Assembly: GCA_017631275.1 (NCBI GenBank)
Contig: JAGBTQ010000012.1
Location: 48,458-112,457, forward strand
Source: Alistipes sp.
GTDB lineage: Bacteria; Bacteroidota; Bacteroidia; Bacteroidales; Rikenellaceae
Direction of reading: 5' to 3'
DNA length: 64,000 nucleotides
Shown in pieces: positions 33,448 to 42,584 of the stretch (its first letter is position 1; the number at the start of each line of letters is the position of its first letter). Under the pieces are notes generated by a model. That model was given only the letters and a program-made list of their open reading frames with translations. It made no database searches and had not been told where the DNA came from. Made by a program: the position numbers and the translations under genes.

Positions 33448-33810
33448 CTAATCTTCATTATTCTTTAGTTTGTTTAAAGATGCTGTAATTATTGCGATTA
33501 TCTCCTTCAGCTCGTTGTAGAGGAGCGTAAATTTACTCTCCTCAATAATGCCACTTTTATATAATAACTCGAGCCAATAAGCACTCTCATCTGCCTCCTT
33601 AAGAGCAATTTGAAATTTGTTTATAAAGTCTCGCCTACTCTGCGCATTTACCCTCTCTCGCAAATTTGCACCCACACTTGTTCCACTACGAAGAAGTTGC
33701 TTAGCAAGCACAAAATTTAACCCATCGCTCTTAAGCTCTTTACATAATGATATTATATGCAACGCAAACTCTTCGCTCTTTGTGTCAATGATATACTTAT
33801 TGTAGTTCAT
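33448..33810 (-). CDS. Four-helix bundle protein (23S rRNA IVS/S23-like family)
   Basis: The 120-residue product has the family hallmarks: YIIDTKSEEFALHIISLCKEL, LAKQLLRSGTSVGANLRERVNAQSRRDFINKFQIALKEADESAYWLELL and a C-terminal helix. Members are common stand-alone proteins in Bacteroidetes, occur in 23S rRNA intervening sequences and are related to Avd of diversity-generating retroelements. No reverse transcriptase is present here. The gene is AT-richer than its neighbours and is bracketed by inverted copies of the purine-rich repeat. Confidence 0.88.
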   Translation of the reverse strand: MNYNKYIIDTKSEEFALHIISLCKELKSDGLNFVLAKQLLRSGTSVGANLRERVNAQSRRDFINKFQIALKEADESAYWLELLYKSGIIEESKFTLLYNELKEIIAIITASLNKLKNNED

Positions 33811-33833
33811 AACTTATATCCCACTGTAAAATT

Positions 33834-33893
33834 CGTGCGAAGCACACCTTACTTTTCACCTCTCACTTTTCACCTCTCACTTTCGAATGTACA
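33834..33893 (-). repeat. Purine-rich GTGAAAAG repeat, locus 4 (overlaps U32 gene end)
   Basis: On the minus strand it reads AAAGTGAGAGGTGAAAAG... then AAGGTGTGCTTCGCACG. It begins inside the last codons of the U32 gene, supplying its final residues (ESER) and TGA stop. Confidence 0.75.
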
Positions 33894-35702
33894 ATCTATG
33901 AGGTTCATTCTGCAGCGTGCGCAGTCGAAGTCAAGGCGGTAGCGGTGGCGACCATGCTCCAGGTAGAGCCTATCGCGCAGCTTTGTGCCCTGCTTTAGGC
34001 ACTCGCCAATCTCGCGACGAATGCAGTAGCTCGACTCCATAACCCTCTCACCATGTGTCGAACGCCACGAATCTAAGCCCTCAACAATATGCTCTACGCC
34101 ATGACGCTTGTAGAAGCTACGCGAGAGTGAATTAACAACATTATGCTGGGGCGATAGGCGCACCTCATGGTAGCGTGCCTCGCCACTATCTCGGCGTATG
34201 TCGTGCTCTATCTGCTTTTCGGCGCGCTTAGACGCCATGAGCGACAGCGCCTCACGACGCATCTCGGCAAGGAGCTTGGCCGTAGCAAACCACTCGGCAC
34301 CCTCAACCCTAACGCTCTTTACACGGAAGATGCTATCGCCACTCTTTGCCATCTGCTCCTCGGCAACAGAGCGCATCTTAGCCTCGCTCTTAGCACCCTC
34401 CAGCGCCACACTGCGCCTTACAACAACACTCTCGCCCTCCTCGTCGCGATACTCAGCCTCGATACCCTCTGCCGAGAGACGCACAACACACTCGGCGTCG
34501 ATAGCTCGGCGTGTTCGGCTACGCTCCACAGCTTGCGAGAACTGGTGGTCGTAGTTGCGATACACCTCCATGCCTGGCTTGATGCCCTCCATGCGGTTAG
34601 GCTCGATGATGCTGCCCTCCACACGATTTACGTTTGTGCCAATAATACCCTCCGACGATAGGAAACAAAGGCCATCACCAGCGCTGAGCACAACGCCTCC
34701 GCTAAGCTTGAAGCTACGGCGGTCGGCAGTAGCTACACAGCCTACATACTCACCCACAGCCTTAGGCGTATGGAACGACGCCACGCCAGGGCGCTTGCCC
34801 GAGTACATATACTCGCCACCGTCACGCGTAAAACTCTTCTTGGGGTCGGGCGTAAACTCTATCTCGCTACGGCCCACCGACATACGCTTGCAGTCAGGGC
34901 GTGTGGCAAGAGCCTCATCAATTTTCTGGCGGTAGTAGCTAACAACATTTTTTATGTAGTTGTCGTCCTTGAGTCTTCCCTCAATCTTGAACGACATGAC
35001 ACCCGCGTCGATAAGCTCGCCAATGCGCTCCGAGAGGTCGAAATCTTTGACCGAGAGCAGGTGCTTGCCCTTGATAATCTTCTCGCCACGTTCCGTAACA
35101 AGGTCATACGTTAGACGGCATGGCTGCGAACACTCGCCACGGTTGCCCGAGCGTGAGGACTGCGAGCGTGAGAGGTAGCACCTACCACTATGTCCCACAC
35201 AGATAGCGCCATGGATAAAACACTCCAAATCGACAGTAGTAGCACTGCGTATTGCCTTAATCTCGTCGAGCGACAGTGCACGCTCCAAGATAACGCGCGT
35301 AAATCCACTATCCTCAAAAAACTTAGCGCCCTCAGGAGTCATATTGCACGTCTGTGTCGAGGCGTGTAGCTCCACGGGGAGGTTCATCTCGCGGTATGCC
35401 ATATCCTGCACGATGAGTGCATCGACACCCACGGCGATAAGCTCACGCGCAAGGCGCTCGGCATCCTTCAATTCGCTCTCGTAGAGAATAGTATTAAGCG
35501 TGACATATACTCGCACGCCAAAGAGGTGGGCGTATGCCACAACACGTGCTATGTCGTCGGTAGAGTTTGTAGCGCCGCGACGAGCACCAAACTGATTAGC
35601 ACCGATATACAAGGCATCGGCACCACAATCGACAGCCGCCACCGCCGCACGATAGTCGCGTGCGGGGCATAGCAGCTCTATATTTCGCTTCTTATCACTC
35701 AT
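33870..35702 (-). CDS. U32 family protein, probable RlhA-type rRNA hydroxylase
   Basis: The 610-residue product has a U32 TIM-barrel core (ELLCPARDYRAAVAAVDCGADALYIG, VELHASTQTC) with the Cys cluster CFIHGAICVGHSGRCYLSRS...GECSQPC, likely ligating an iron-sulfur cluster, followed by a long DUF3656-like C-terminal part. This architecture is that of E. coli RlhA, which hydroxylates C2501 of 23S rRNA, rather than a protease. Function here is by homology only. Promoter box at 35723-35730. Confidence 0.85.
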   Translation of the reverse strand: MSDKKRNIELLCPARDYRAAVAAVDCGADALYIGANQFGARRGATNSTDDIARVVAYAHLFGVRVYVTLNTILYESELKDAERLARELIAVGVDALIVQDMAYREMNLPVELHASTQTCNMTPEGAKFFEDSGFTRVILERALSLDEIKAIRSATTVDLECFIHGAICVGHSGRCYLSRSQSSRSGNRGECSQPCRLTYDLVTERGEKIIKGKHLLSVKDFDLSERIGELIDAGVMSFKIEGRLKDDNYIKNVVSYYRQKIDEALATRPDCKRMSVGRSEIEFTPDPKKSFTRDGGEYMYSGKRPGVASFHTPKAVGEYVGCVATADRRSFKLSGGVVLSAGDGLCFLSSEGIIGTNVNRVEGSIIEPNRMEGIKPGMEVYRNYDHQFSQAVERSRTRRAIDAECVVRLSAEGIEAEYRDEEGESVVVRRSVALEGAKSEAKMRSVAEEQMAKSGDSIFRVKSVRVEGAEWFATAKLLAEMRREALSLMASKRAEKQIEHDIRRDSGEARYHEVRLSPQHNVVNSLSRSFYKRHGVEHIVEGLDSWRSTHGERVMESSYCIRREIGECLKQGTKLRDRLYLEHGRHRYRLDFDCARCRMNLIDCTFESER

Positions 35703-35722
35703 CTTGTGTGAAGGTTATCGCA

Positions 35723-35730
35723 CAAAGATA
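35723..35730 (-). promoter_or_regulatory. -7 promoter box of the U32 gene
   Basis: TATCTTTG on the minus strand, 20 bp before the ATG at 35702. Confidence 0.65.
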
Positions 35731-35736
35731 CAAAAA

Positions 35737-35786
35737 AAAGTGAAAAGTTAAAAGTGAGAGGTGAAAGGAATGGTGCCTGCGATGTT
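35737..35786 (+). repeat. Purine-rich GTGAAAAG repeat, locus 5
   Basis: AAAGTGAAAAGTTAAAAGTGAGAGGTGAAAGG is followed by AATGGTGCCTGCGATG. It is followed directly by the GAGTAA-type words at 35790-35875. Confidence 0.75.
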
Positions 35787-35789
35787 GAT

Positions 35790-35875
35790 GCTAATGAGTA
35801 ACGAGGAATTATTAGTGAGTAGCAACACAAAACATTACTAATTAATCACTACTATTTACCAATTTATATAATCCC
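35790..35875. repeat. GAGTAAtGAG word repeat, locus 1
   Basis: AATGAGTAACGAGG and TTAGTGAGTAGC are followed, after about 10 bp, by complementary words ACTAATTAATCACTACTA. The same kind of inverted word array is at 43097-43167. No gene is present. Confidence 0.6.
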
Positions 35876-35914
35876 TGCCCTAAACTCCCTATCTGCCTCA
35901 TCTTACCTATCACG

Positions 35915-36056
35915 GGTATTATTTTTAATACCCGCGCAGTGGGGGGGCTGGCAGGTTGGTGTGGGTACGCAAAGAGTACCCATATAGCGAGCAAGAGGTG
36001 TCGCAAAACAGTTGATTATCAACAAAAAAGCATGGGTATTAAAAATAATACCCGTG
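35915..36056. repeat. Pair of palindromes GGGTATTA-TTTT-TAATACCC
   Basis: GGGTATTATTTTTAATACCC (about 35919-35938) and its exact reverse complement (about 36034-36053) are each palindromes, and together they make an inverted repeat with a loop of about 95 bp. Between them lie a G run (GGGGGGG), GGGTAC...GTACCC (another small inverted repeat) and no ORF. Together with the repeats just upstream this accounts for the 434-bp gap between the U32 and LRR genes. Confidence 0.7.
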
Positions 36057-36093
36057 CTATATAGGGCAATGGCGTTTTTGTCTTTCTCTCAAA

Positions 36094-36130
36094 CAAAAAA
36101 ATGGGAGCGACCTCATTAGTCGCCCCCATA
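36094..36130 (-). terminator. Terminator after the LRR protein gene
   Basis: ATGGGGGCGAC and GTCGCTCCCAT form a stem with an 8-nt loop and, on the minus strand, a run of seven T residues, starting 7 bp after the stop codon. Confidence 0.88.
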
Positions 36131-36136
36131 TGTTGG

Positions 36137-38614
36137 TTATTTAATCGCCTTTATCTGCTTCTTGTATATGCTCCACTTAGGGTCTTGTTTGTATGCTTTG
36201 ACTGCCTTTTTGGGAACATATATCATTGTTGTTTCACCTATCCTTATGTTGTCTATTGCAGGTGGCGTTGTGGCTAAACATGTTATGCTTGTTAGGCTGA
36301 TGCAACCATTGAATGCCGAACGTCCAATGCTTGTTACGCTATTTGGAATAGTAATGCTAGTTAGGCTGATGCAATCATAGAATGCATAAACTCCAATGCT
36401 TGTTATACTCTCGGGAATGGTGTATTCGTTTATTCCATTTGCACTGAATCTTTCAAGCATTCCATCTATGATTAAGCATCTTCCGTCGTCTGATGCATTT
36501 GCTCCGTAAAACGCTATGTTGGCGATCTTGTCTTTGAAATAATCGTAGCAATCCTTATTCGCTACCTTGACACTCTTTAGGCTGCTGCAACCACGGAATG
36601 CTTGCTGTCCAATGCTAGTTACGCTATTTCCAATAGTAATGCTTGTTAGGCTACTGCAACCATAGAATGCTTCATGTCCAATCTCAGTTACACTATTTGG
36701 GATAGTAATGCTTGTTAGGCTACTGCAACCATAGAATGCCTCCTCTCCAATGCTAGTTACGCTATTTCCAATAGTAATGCTTGTTAGGCTACTGCAACCA
36801 TAGAATGCCTCCTCTCCAATGCTTGTTATGCTATTCGGAATAGTAATGCTAGTTAGGCTGCTGCAATATGCGAATGCACCCTCTCCAATGCTAGTTACGC
36901 TCTCTGGAATAGTAATGCTAGTTAGGCTACTGCAACCACGGAATGCATCACTTCCAATGCTTTTTACGCTATTAGGAATAGTAATGCTTGTTAGGCTACT
37001 GCAACCATTGAATGCCCACTCTCCAATGCTAGTTACGCTATTTCCAATAGTAATGCTCGTTAGTCTGCTGCAACCATTGAATGCCGAACGTCCAATGCTA
37101 GTTACGCTATTTCCAATAGTAATGCTTGTTAGGCTGTTGCAACCACGGAATGCACTCTCTCCAATGCTAGTTACGCTATTAGGAATAGTAATGCTCGTTA
37201 GGCTGCTGCAACTACGGAATGCTGCATATCCAATGCTTGTTACACTATTCGGAATAGTAATGCTAGTTAGACTGCTGCAACCTGAGAATGCACCATATTC
37301 AATGCTAGTTACGCTCTCGGGAATGGTATATTCGGTTAAATCTTTTCCGATAAAAAGAATAAGTTTTCCATTATCGATGAGGTATAGTCCATCTTCAGAT
37401 GCATATTTGCTATTGCTATCAATGGCTAATTTTGTTGTGCCTAATTTTTGTGCCTCCTCATACTCTTTAGGAGTTGATACTATAAAGGTGATGTCGGGAA
37501 CTCCAAAATTTTTGAAATAATCGTAGCAATACTTATTCGCTACCTTAACACTCTTTAGGCTGCTGCAACCATAGAATGCATAATCTCCAATGCTAGTTAC
37601 GCTATTAGGAATAGTAATGCTTGTTAGGCTACTGCAATCATAGAATGCACAATATCCAATGCTAGTTACGCTATTAGGAATAGTAATGCTTGTCAACTCT
37701 TTATCACCTTTAAATGTCTCTGCTCTAATTACTGAGTCCTCAACAATGTAATCCAAATACTCGTAATAAAAGATGTTCTCCTCGTCGTTAAAATGAGGCA
37801 GATCATACGTCTCACTCATTATAATAGCACGAGCACATGAGCCAAGGTCAATTGATGCCGTTCTGACCACAATAAAGTGCTTGTCCCACAACTCCTGCTT
37901 AGTGATTTCGCCCTTAGCATACTTTCGTGCCAACTCCACATCCGCTGGACGTGTCGACCTATCGCTTGTAGTTTTGCTAAGTAACACACCCTCGATAAAC
38001 TCCATTTCGACATAGCGGTCCACCACCCACTCACCAGTAAGCTTTCCACCATCTGATATGTTGCCATGATGTTCATGGCAATAGAAATAGCCAACAAGAG
38101 CTCCATCTTTATACGTTGCATCTAACACCTCTTCTCCGTCTTGCACAACACTGAAAGAGCCATTAGGCACACCGCTTGTAAACTTACCACTTAGAGCAAA
38201 AGAATAGCTAATTGTGGTATAATCCGTAAGATACAGATTAGTTGTTAGCCATTCTCCAGCTCTGTAATACTCATCTTCTACAGATACAGCACCATCAAGC
38301 AAACCCTTTTTATAGCTGCCTTGCCACTTATATTTACCCTTATGTTCATAATCGTTGTATAGTGTTAAACCATTTCTAGACCAACAGGTAGATTCATATA
38401 CCCTCGTGTAAGGGAGTGTGCAAGTAATGGTACAAGGACCATCATAAATTAAATCGCCATTCTCGCCTACGATATATCCAAAGGTCTTCTTTCCAGGGAT
38501 TTCATTTCCTACTGATGTCTCCTTATTCCAATCCTCTGTTCGTTGCTTGCGCTGACCATATGCCATGCCCATTGCGAGGCACGACAATACCAACATTAAT
38601 ACAAGTCGTTTCAT
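36137..38614 (-). CDS. Secreted BspA-like leucine-rich repeat (LRR_5) protein
   Basis: The 825-residue protein has a signal peptide ([20 protein letters not shown]). Residues about 40-230 contain MORN-like pieces ([34 protein letters not shown]), and about 300-800 holds some 16 LRR_5 units of 23 residues with the pattern [22 protein letters not shown], interrupted twice by non-repeat inserts ([32 protein letters not shown]). BspA proteins bind host matrix or other bacteria. There is no visible C-terminal sorting domain; the tail ends in QIKAIK. The DNA units are 69 bp and very similar, so copy-number change is likely. Confidence 0.9.
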   Translation of the reverse strand: MKRLVLMLVLSCLAMGMAYGQRKQRTEDWNKETSVGNEIPGKKTFGYIVGENGDLIYDGPCTITCTLPYTRVYESTCWSRNGLTLYNDYEHKGKYKWQGSYKKGLLDGAVSVEDEYYRAGEWLTTNLYLTDYTTISYSFALSGKFTSGVPNGSFSVVQDGEEVLDATYKDGALVGYFYCHEHHGNISDGGKLTGEWVVDRYVEMEFIEGVLLSKTTSDRSTRPADVELARKYAKGEITKQELWDKHFIVVRTASIDLGSCARAIIMSETYDLPHFNDEENIFYYEYLDYIVEDSVIRAETFKGDKELTSITIPNSVTSIGYCAFYDCSSLTSITIPNSVTSIGDYAFYGCSSLKSVKVANKYCYDYFKNFGVPDITFIVSTPKEYEEAQKLGTTKLAIDSNSKYASEDGLYLIDNGKLILFIGKDLTEYTIPESVTSIEYGAFSGCSSLTSITIPNSVTSIGYAAFRSCSSLTSITIPNSVTSIGESAFRGCNSLTSITIGNSVTSIGRSAFNGCSRLTSITIGNSVTSIGEWAFNGCSSLTSITIPNSVKSIGSDAFRGCSSLTSITIPESVTSIGEGAFAYCSSLTSITIPNSITSIGEEAFYGCSSLTSITIGNSVTSIGEEAFYGCSSLTSITIPNSVTEIGHEAFYGCSSLTSITIGNSVTSIGQQAFRGCSSLKSVKVANKDCYDYFKDKIANIAFYGANASDDGRCLIIDGMLERFSANGINEYTIPESITSIGVYAFYDCISLTSITIPNSVTSIGRSAFNGCISLTSITCLATTPPAIDNIRIGETTMIYVPKKAVKAYKQDPKWSIYKKQIKAIK

Positions 38615-38653
38615 TTATTATAACAGTTTGTTGTAATCGATACTTAGCTTTCA

Positions 38654-38661
38654 CAAATTTA
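38654..38661 (-). promoter_or_regulatory. -7 promoter box of the LRR gene
   Basis: TAAATTTG on the minus strand matches TAnnTTTG, with a TTTG at 38678-38681 upstream (16-bp gap) and a leader of about 35 nt. Confidence 0.5.
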
Positions 38662-38778
38662 GCAAACATTTGCGTAACAAACAATACTAAGCGCGGCATT
38701 AACTTAAGAAAATAGCGGTCATCGCCATACCAGCAAATTTTTTTGGCGTTGCGCTGTACAATATAATTAATATTGTTG

Positions 38779-38786
38779 TATCTTTG
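38779..38786 (+). promoter_or_regulatory. -7 promoter box of serS
   Basis: TATCTTTG lies 30 bp before the serS ATG, in AT-rich DNA. Confidence 0.65.
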
Positions 38787-38816
38787 TGAGTTGAAACGTA
38801 AATCTATCGAAATTAT

Positions 38817-40088
38817 ATGCTTACATTAAAGCAACTAAGAGAGAATAAAGAGGAGGCTATAAGCCGCCTTGCAAAGAAGGGTGTGGACGCCGCACCAATA
38901 ATCGCTACAATTGAGCTTCTCGACGACAAGCGTAAGGCTCTACAGAATGAGCTCGATAGCTGTCTTGCCGAGCAGAACCAAGCTGCAAAGCAGATTGGCA
39001 TGCTCATGGGCAAGGGTCTTAAGGAGGAGGCCGAGGCTAAGAAGCAGGAGGTGGCAGCACTCAAAACACGCTCAAACGAGCTTAAGGAGGAGTCGGAGCG
39101 TGTAGCCGAGGAGCTTCAAAATGAGATTGTTAAGCTCCCTAACTTCCCTGCCGACATCGTGCCTGAGGGTCGCACAGCCGAGGATAATGTTGTGGTTAAG
39201 CTCGTGGAGAACTACACCGAGATTCCTGGCGAGGCACTTCCTCACTGGGAGCTTGCCAAGAAGTACGACATCATCGACTTCGACCTTGGCGTTAAGCTCA
39301 CTGGTGCTGGCTTCCCAGTATATAAGGGCAAGGGCGCACGATTGCAGCGAGCACTCATCAACTACTTCCTCGACTGCAACACAAAGGCTGGTTATCAGGA
39401 GGTTGAGCCTCCAATCATGGTAAACGAGGCTTCGGGCTTCGGCACAGGTCAGCTACCCGACAAGGAGGGTCAGATGTACCACGCCACAGCCGATGGCTAC
39501 TACCTTGTGCCTACTGCCGAGGTCCCTGTAACCAACATCTTCCGCGATGTTATCCTCGACCAGAGCGAGCTTCCTGTTAAGATGACTGCATATACCCCAT
39601 GCTTTAGACGCGAGGCAGGCTCTTATGGTAAGGACGTGCGTGGCCTTAACCGCTTGCACCAGTTCGACAAGGTGGAGATCGTGCAGGTGGCACATCCCGA
39701 CAAGTCGTACGAGGCCCTCGACGCTATGGTAGCACACGTAGAGAGCATCGTAGCATCGCTCGGCTTGCCATACCGTATCTTGCGCCTATGTGGTGGCGAC
39801 ATGTCGTTCACCTCGGCTCTCACCTACGACTTCGAGGTATACTCTGAGGCACAGAAGCGCTGGTTGGAGGTGTCGTCAGTATCAAACTTCGAGTCGTTCC
39901 AGGCTAACCGCCTTAAGCTACGCTATCGTGACGAGAACCGCAAAAATCAGTTGTGCCACACACTAAATGGCTCGTCTCTTGCATTGCCACGTATCGTAGC
40001 AGCACTGCTCGAGAACAATCAAACTGAGGAGGGAATACGCATTCCAGAGGCGTTAATTCCTTATACAGGCTTCGATTTTATAAAATAG
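38817..40088 (+). CDS. serS: Seryl-tRNA synthetase
   Basis: SerS charges tRNA-Ser (and tRNA-Sec) with serine. The 423-residue product has the N-terminal antiparallel coiled-coil arm (about 25-100) and class II motifs: motif 2 CFRREAGSYGKDVRGLNRLHQF (about 262-283) and motif 3 LNGSSLALPRIVAALLENNQ (about 383-402), with TAEVP serine-binding residues. Length is normal. It appears to be a single-gene unit; the next gene has its own promoter. Confidence 0.98.
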   Translation: MLTLKQLRENKEEAISRLAKKGVDAAPIIATIELLDDKRKALQNELDSCLAEQNQAAKQIGMLMGKGLKEEAEAKKQEVAALKTRSNELKEESERVAEELQNEIVKLPNFPADIVPEGRTAEDNVVVKLVENYTEIPGEALPHWELAKKYDIIDFDLGVKLTGAGFPVYKGKGARLQRALINYFLDCNTKAGYQEVEPPIMVNEASGFGTGQLPDKEGQMYHATADGYYLVPTAEVPVTNIFRDVILDQSELPVKMTAYTPCFRREAGSYGKDVRGLNRLHQFDKVEIVQVAHPDKSYEALDAMVAHVESIVASLGLPYRILRLCGGDMSFTSALTYDFEVYSEAQKRWLEVSSVSNFESFQANRLKLRYRDENRKNQLCHTLNGSSLALPRIVAALLENNQTEEGIRIPEALIPYTGFDFIK

Positions 40089-40112
40089 GTGTTGATTTTG
40101 TAAAATAATTTG

Positions 40113-40120
40113 TATATTTG
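40113..40120 (+). promoter_or_regulatory. -7 promoter box of the ferredoxin gene
   Basis: TATATTTG fits TAnnTTTG, 43 bp before the ferredoxin ATG; TTTTG lies upstream at 40096-40100, closer than the usual -33 spacing. Confidence 0.5.
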
Positions 40121-40163
40121 CATTTGAAAACAGAGCAAACACTCATTAAAACTATAAAGTAAT

Positions 40164-40334
40164 ATGGCTTACAAAATTTCAGATTCTTGCGTTGCATGTG
40201 GTACATGTATCGACGAGTGCCCAGTTGAGGCTATTTCAGCAGGTGATATCTATTGCATCGATCCTAGCAAGTGTATCGATTGCGGTACTTGCGCTGGCGT
40301 TTGCCCATCAGAGGCTATCGCTCCTGAGGCTTAA
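40164..40334 (+). CDS. Small 2[4Fe-4S] ferredoxin
   Basis: The 56-residue protein has two complete clusters: CVACGTCIDECPVEAI and CIDCGTCAGVCPSEAI, each CxxCxxCxxxCP, the clostridial-type 2[4Fe-4S] ferredoxin. It is a soluble low-potential electron carrier, probably for pyruvate:ferredoxin oxidoreductase or related enzymes. It is monocistronic, between its own promoter and a strong terminator. Codon use (GGT, CGT-poor, ATC, TGC) suggests high expression. Confidence 0.95.
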   Translation: MAYKISDSCVACGTCIDECPVEAISAGDIYCIDPSKCIDCGTCAGVCPSEAIAPEA

Positions 40335-40350
40335 TTAGATTTTGTCTTAG

Positions 40351-40393
40351 AAAAATATAGGCTATCCCGATTGGGTTAGCCTATATTTTTTTT
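40351..40393 (+). terminator. Terminator after the ferredoxin gene
   Basis: AAAATATAGGCTA pairs perfectly with TAGCCTATATTTT around a 12-nt loop, followed by a T run. Confidence 0.92.
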
Positions 40394-40437
40394 GTTGTGA
40401 TGGGTCGTTAGTTATTGACCAAGATATGTGGCGAGCA

Positions 40438-40986
40438 TTAGAAATAATAGACAAATGCTGTGCCTATGGCTCCTCGCTCCTGGTTGACAAGCCCTGAGTT
40501 GGGCTGATGAATTTTGTAATATATCTTCCAATCGTAGTTTCGTCCAGCAAATCCAATCTGGATAATACTGCTTCGCGCAGGCACCGATAGCTCAACAAAC
40601 TCATCGTTGCCATATTTATAGAAATCGGACATGTTAAACTCATCGCCAAAACCATACTCTAAGTTCTGTTTATCAGACATGAATACAGCATGCTCATATC
40701 CAACACCCAAATAGAACGACATCTCATCAGTGCGTGCGATATTCCAATTTATGACAGCAGGAATTACTATCTGACTAACATTTCGCCTATAGTCAGCATC
40801 GCCATAATGATAGCCCAAATTATCAGAATAGGAGTAAGATATATTCGTATTATATACTGTTCGCTGATACTTAGCACCAATTGTGGCGTTAAACAGCGAC
40901 GTGCTGCGACCTATGCGCATTGACAGACCCAAACCTGCCGAGAACGACTTAAGTCCCTCAAGCGAGCCCTCAAGACCAAAGGTCAC
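40438..40986 (-). CDS. Beta-barrel-like protein without signal peptide (possible 3' half of an interrupted gene)
   Basis: The frame can start at GTG 40986, which overlaps the upstream TGA stop (GTGA), and gives 182 residues. It is beta-rich (LSMRIGRSTSLFNATIGAKYQ, MSFYLGVGYEHAVF, DWKIYYKIHQ) and ends in AFVYYF, a barrel-like C-terminal strand, but there is no signal peptide. An outer-membrane barrel without a signal cannot be exported alone, so it may be the C-terminal domain of the upstream 470-residue protein separated by a one-base shift. A TAA lies only four codons upstream in this frame, inside the overlap zone. Confidence 0.6.
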   Translation of the reverse strand: MTFGLEGSLEGLKSFSAGLGLSMRIGRSTSLFNATIGAKYQRTVYNTNISYSYSDNLGYHYGDADYRRNVSQIVIPAVINWNIARTDEMSFYLGVGYEHAVFMSDKQNLEYGFGDEFNMSDFYKYGNDEFVELSVPARSSIIQIGFAGRNYDWKIYYKIHQPNSGLVNQERGAIGTAFVYYF

Positions 40987-42395
40987 AAAGGATATTTAGG
41001 TGCAGTAGCCGAGGTTGTGCTAGAGGCACTAGCTGAAGAACCACCAGCGTATGCCGCAGATTTTTGAGTGGCTGTTGCATACTTTTCAAAGTTGAGGAAC
41101 TTATTAAAAGCATCAAGATTTTTCTGACAGCTTGCAACATCTGCCAGTGCTGATTTCTCCTGCGTTGCTAATTCGTTAAGCGAGCTAAGAGTTTGATCAT
41201 ACGAACTACTATCCAACTCTGCCCACTTTGCGCTGTACTCCTTTTTATTCTGCACACAACTCAACCTATCGCTCCATAGGTTTATCTTACTCTGACACTC
41301 TCTATCCGACATTACACTCTGCTTAATAGCCCAAGTATCCACCGAGATCTCGCGCGATGGGGCATCGGCAATTCTTGCGATGTCGTCACCACTAATGGTT
41401 AGTGAGGAGCCGTCCATATATATAATCTGAACCTGAGAAAGCTTAACATAAGCTGCCGAGTAGTTATATATGACACAATCCCAGTAGCCTCCGCCCGACT
41501 CTCCCTGCTCCACAGGGCCAGTATCCTTACCAGAGAGTGTTGATCGGTTGCGCACATCACAATAGACAGGGTCATCTACAGCATTATATGCCTTACCTGT
41601 CCAATAGAGATACTTAATGGTTTTTGGCGAGATGTTGGTATATTCGAAGTTATAGTCGCATCCACCAACAGAATTTGGATAGTCTAATTCGGCATAATCT
41701 ATGGCTATTGCATTCACCGCCGCCTTCGACGATGCTGGCAGCGAATTATACCAACTATTATACTCCTTATCTACCCTCGCCTGCTCCTCGCGCTCAGCCA
41801 CCCTGACCAGCGAATCACGAATTTGTGGAAGGCGCGACTCGAGATCTCGATAATAGGCTAGACTATCAGTAGATATCTGCGCATAGTGAGCAACAAGGCT
41901 GTCTAACTCACCTCTTAACGCAGATCTTCTAGTATACAAATCTTGCAGCTTAGCTAGGCTACTGCTCTTTGCCGACTCCAACTCCTCTTTGTTGAGCTCT
42001 ATCGCGGCATTCTGCTCAACAAGCAAAGTATTGATATTCACATCGCTACTCTGCAACACCCACAACTTATCCTTATAATCGACGATGTAAGCATCGAAAT
42101 TTGGCGACTTGGTGACATTTGTATATCTCACCACTGGCAACTGCATCGAATTGCGAATTGTTTTGGGTTTGATTTCGCTGATATCAACAAAATCACGAAT
42201 ACCATAACTCAAAGCCTTTCCGCTTGTGACAGCCTCGCGGTATGATTCGGGCAAGGGATATAGCTTCGCCGAGGGAGTAGTGATAACAAACTTATTACCA
42301 TCTACCTTGCAATATTGCTCATACTGAGCACTACACACAAACACGCTCGACACCATGCCGAGAACCAATATTGCTAAAAATTTAATAAGACGCAT
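40983..42395 (-). CDS. Secreted coiled-coil protein of unknown function
   Basis: The 470-residue product has a signal peptide (MRLIKFLAILVLGMVSSVFVCSA). It has an N-terminal SH3-like or beta region (about 25-115), a coiled coil (about 125-215; LNKEELESAKSSSLAKLQDLYTRRSALRGELDSL), a central beta domain with GGCDYNFEYTNISPKTIKYLYWTGKAYNAV (about 245-275), a second coiled coil (about 370-435), and a Ser/Ala/Thr-rich linker (SSASASSTTSATAP) at the end. A flexible linker just before the stop, followed by a barrel-like frame, suggests the gene once continued. I do not recognise the family. Confidence 0.7.
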   Translation of the reverse strand: MRLIKFLAILVLGMVSSVFVCSAQYEQYCKVDGNKFVITTPSAKLYPLPESYREAVTSGKALSYGIRDFVDISEIKPKTIRNSMQLPVVRYTNVTKSPNFDAYIVDYKDKLWVLQSSDVNINTLLVEQNAAIELNKEELESAKSSSLAKLQDLYTRRSALRGELDSLVAHYAQISTDSLAYYRDLESRLPQIRDSLVRVAEREEQARVDKEYNSWYNSLPASSKAAVNAIAIDYAELDYPNSVGGCDYNFEYTNISPKTIKYLYWTGKAYNAVDDPVYCDVRNRSTLSGKDTGPVEQGESGGGYWDCVIYNYSAAYVKLSQVQIIYMDGSSLTISGDDIARIADAPSREISVDTWAIKQSVMSDRECQSKINLWSDRLSCVQNKKEYSAKWAELDSSSYDQTLSSLNELATQEKSALADVASCQKNLDAFNKFLNFEKYATATQKSAAYAGGSSASASSTTSATAPKYPL

Positions 42396-42417
42396 ACACT
42401 TTAAATTGGGGTTTATA

Positions 42418-42425
42418 CAAAGATA
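42418..42425 (-). promoter_or_regulatory. -7 promoter box of the coiled-coil protein gene
   Basis: TATCTTTG on the minus strand, 22 bp before the ATG at 42395. Confidence 0.65.
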
Positions 42426-42584
42426 GTAAATATTATTTAAAAAGCAATCATCAGCATAAAATATCGCCCTCTCACCGCCCTACTATTAGTTCTGCTTATA
42501 ACCATATAATTATTTCCGTTGGCAATTTTTTGGTGGCTAACAAATTTATCACGATATTTGCACCAGGAAAAAACAGAAGTGAGT

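Noticed and set aside
36819-37520. 233-residue + strand frame rich in [15 protein letters not shown] repeats
   Set aside because: It is the antisense of the 69-bp LRR repeats; the periodicity explains the open frame.
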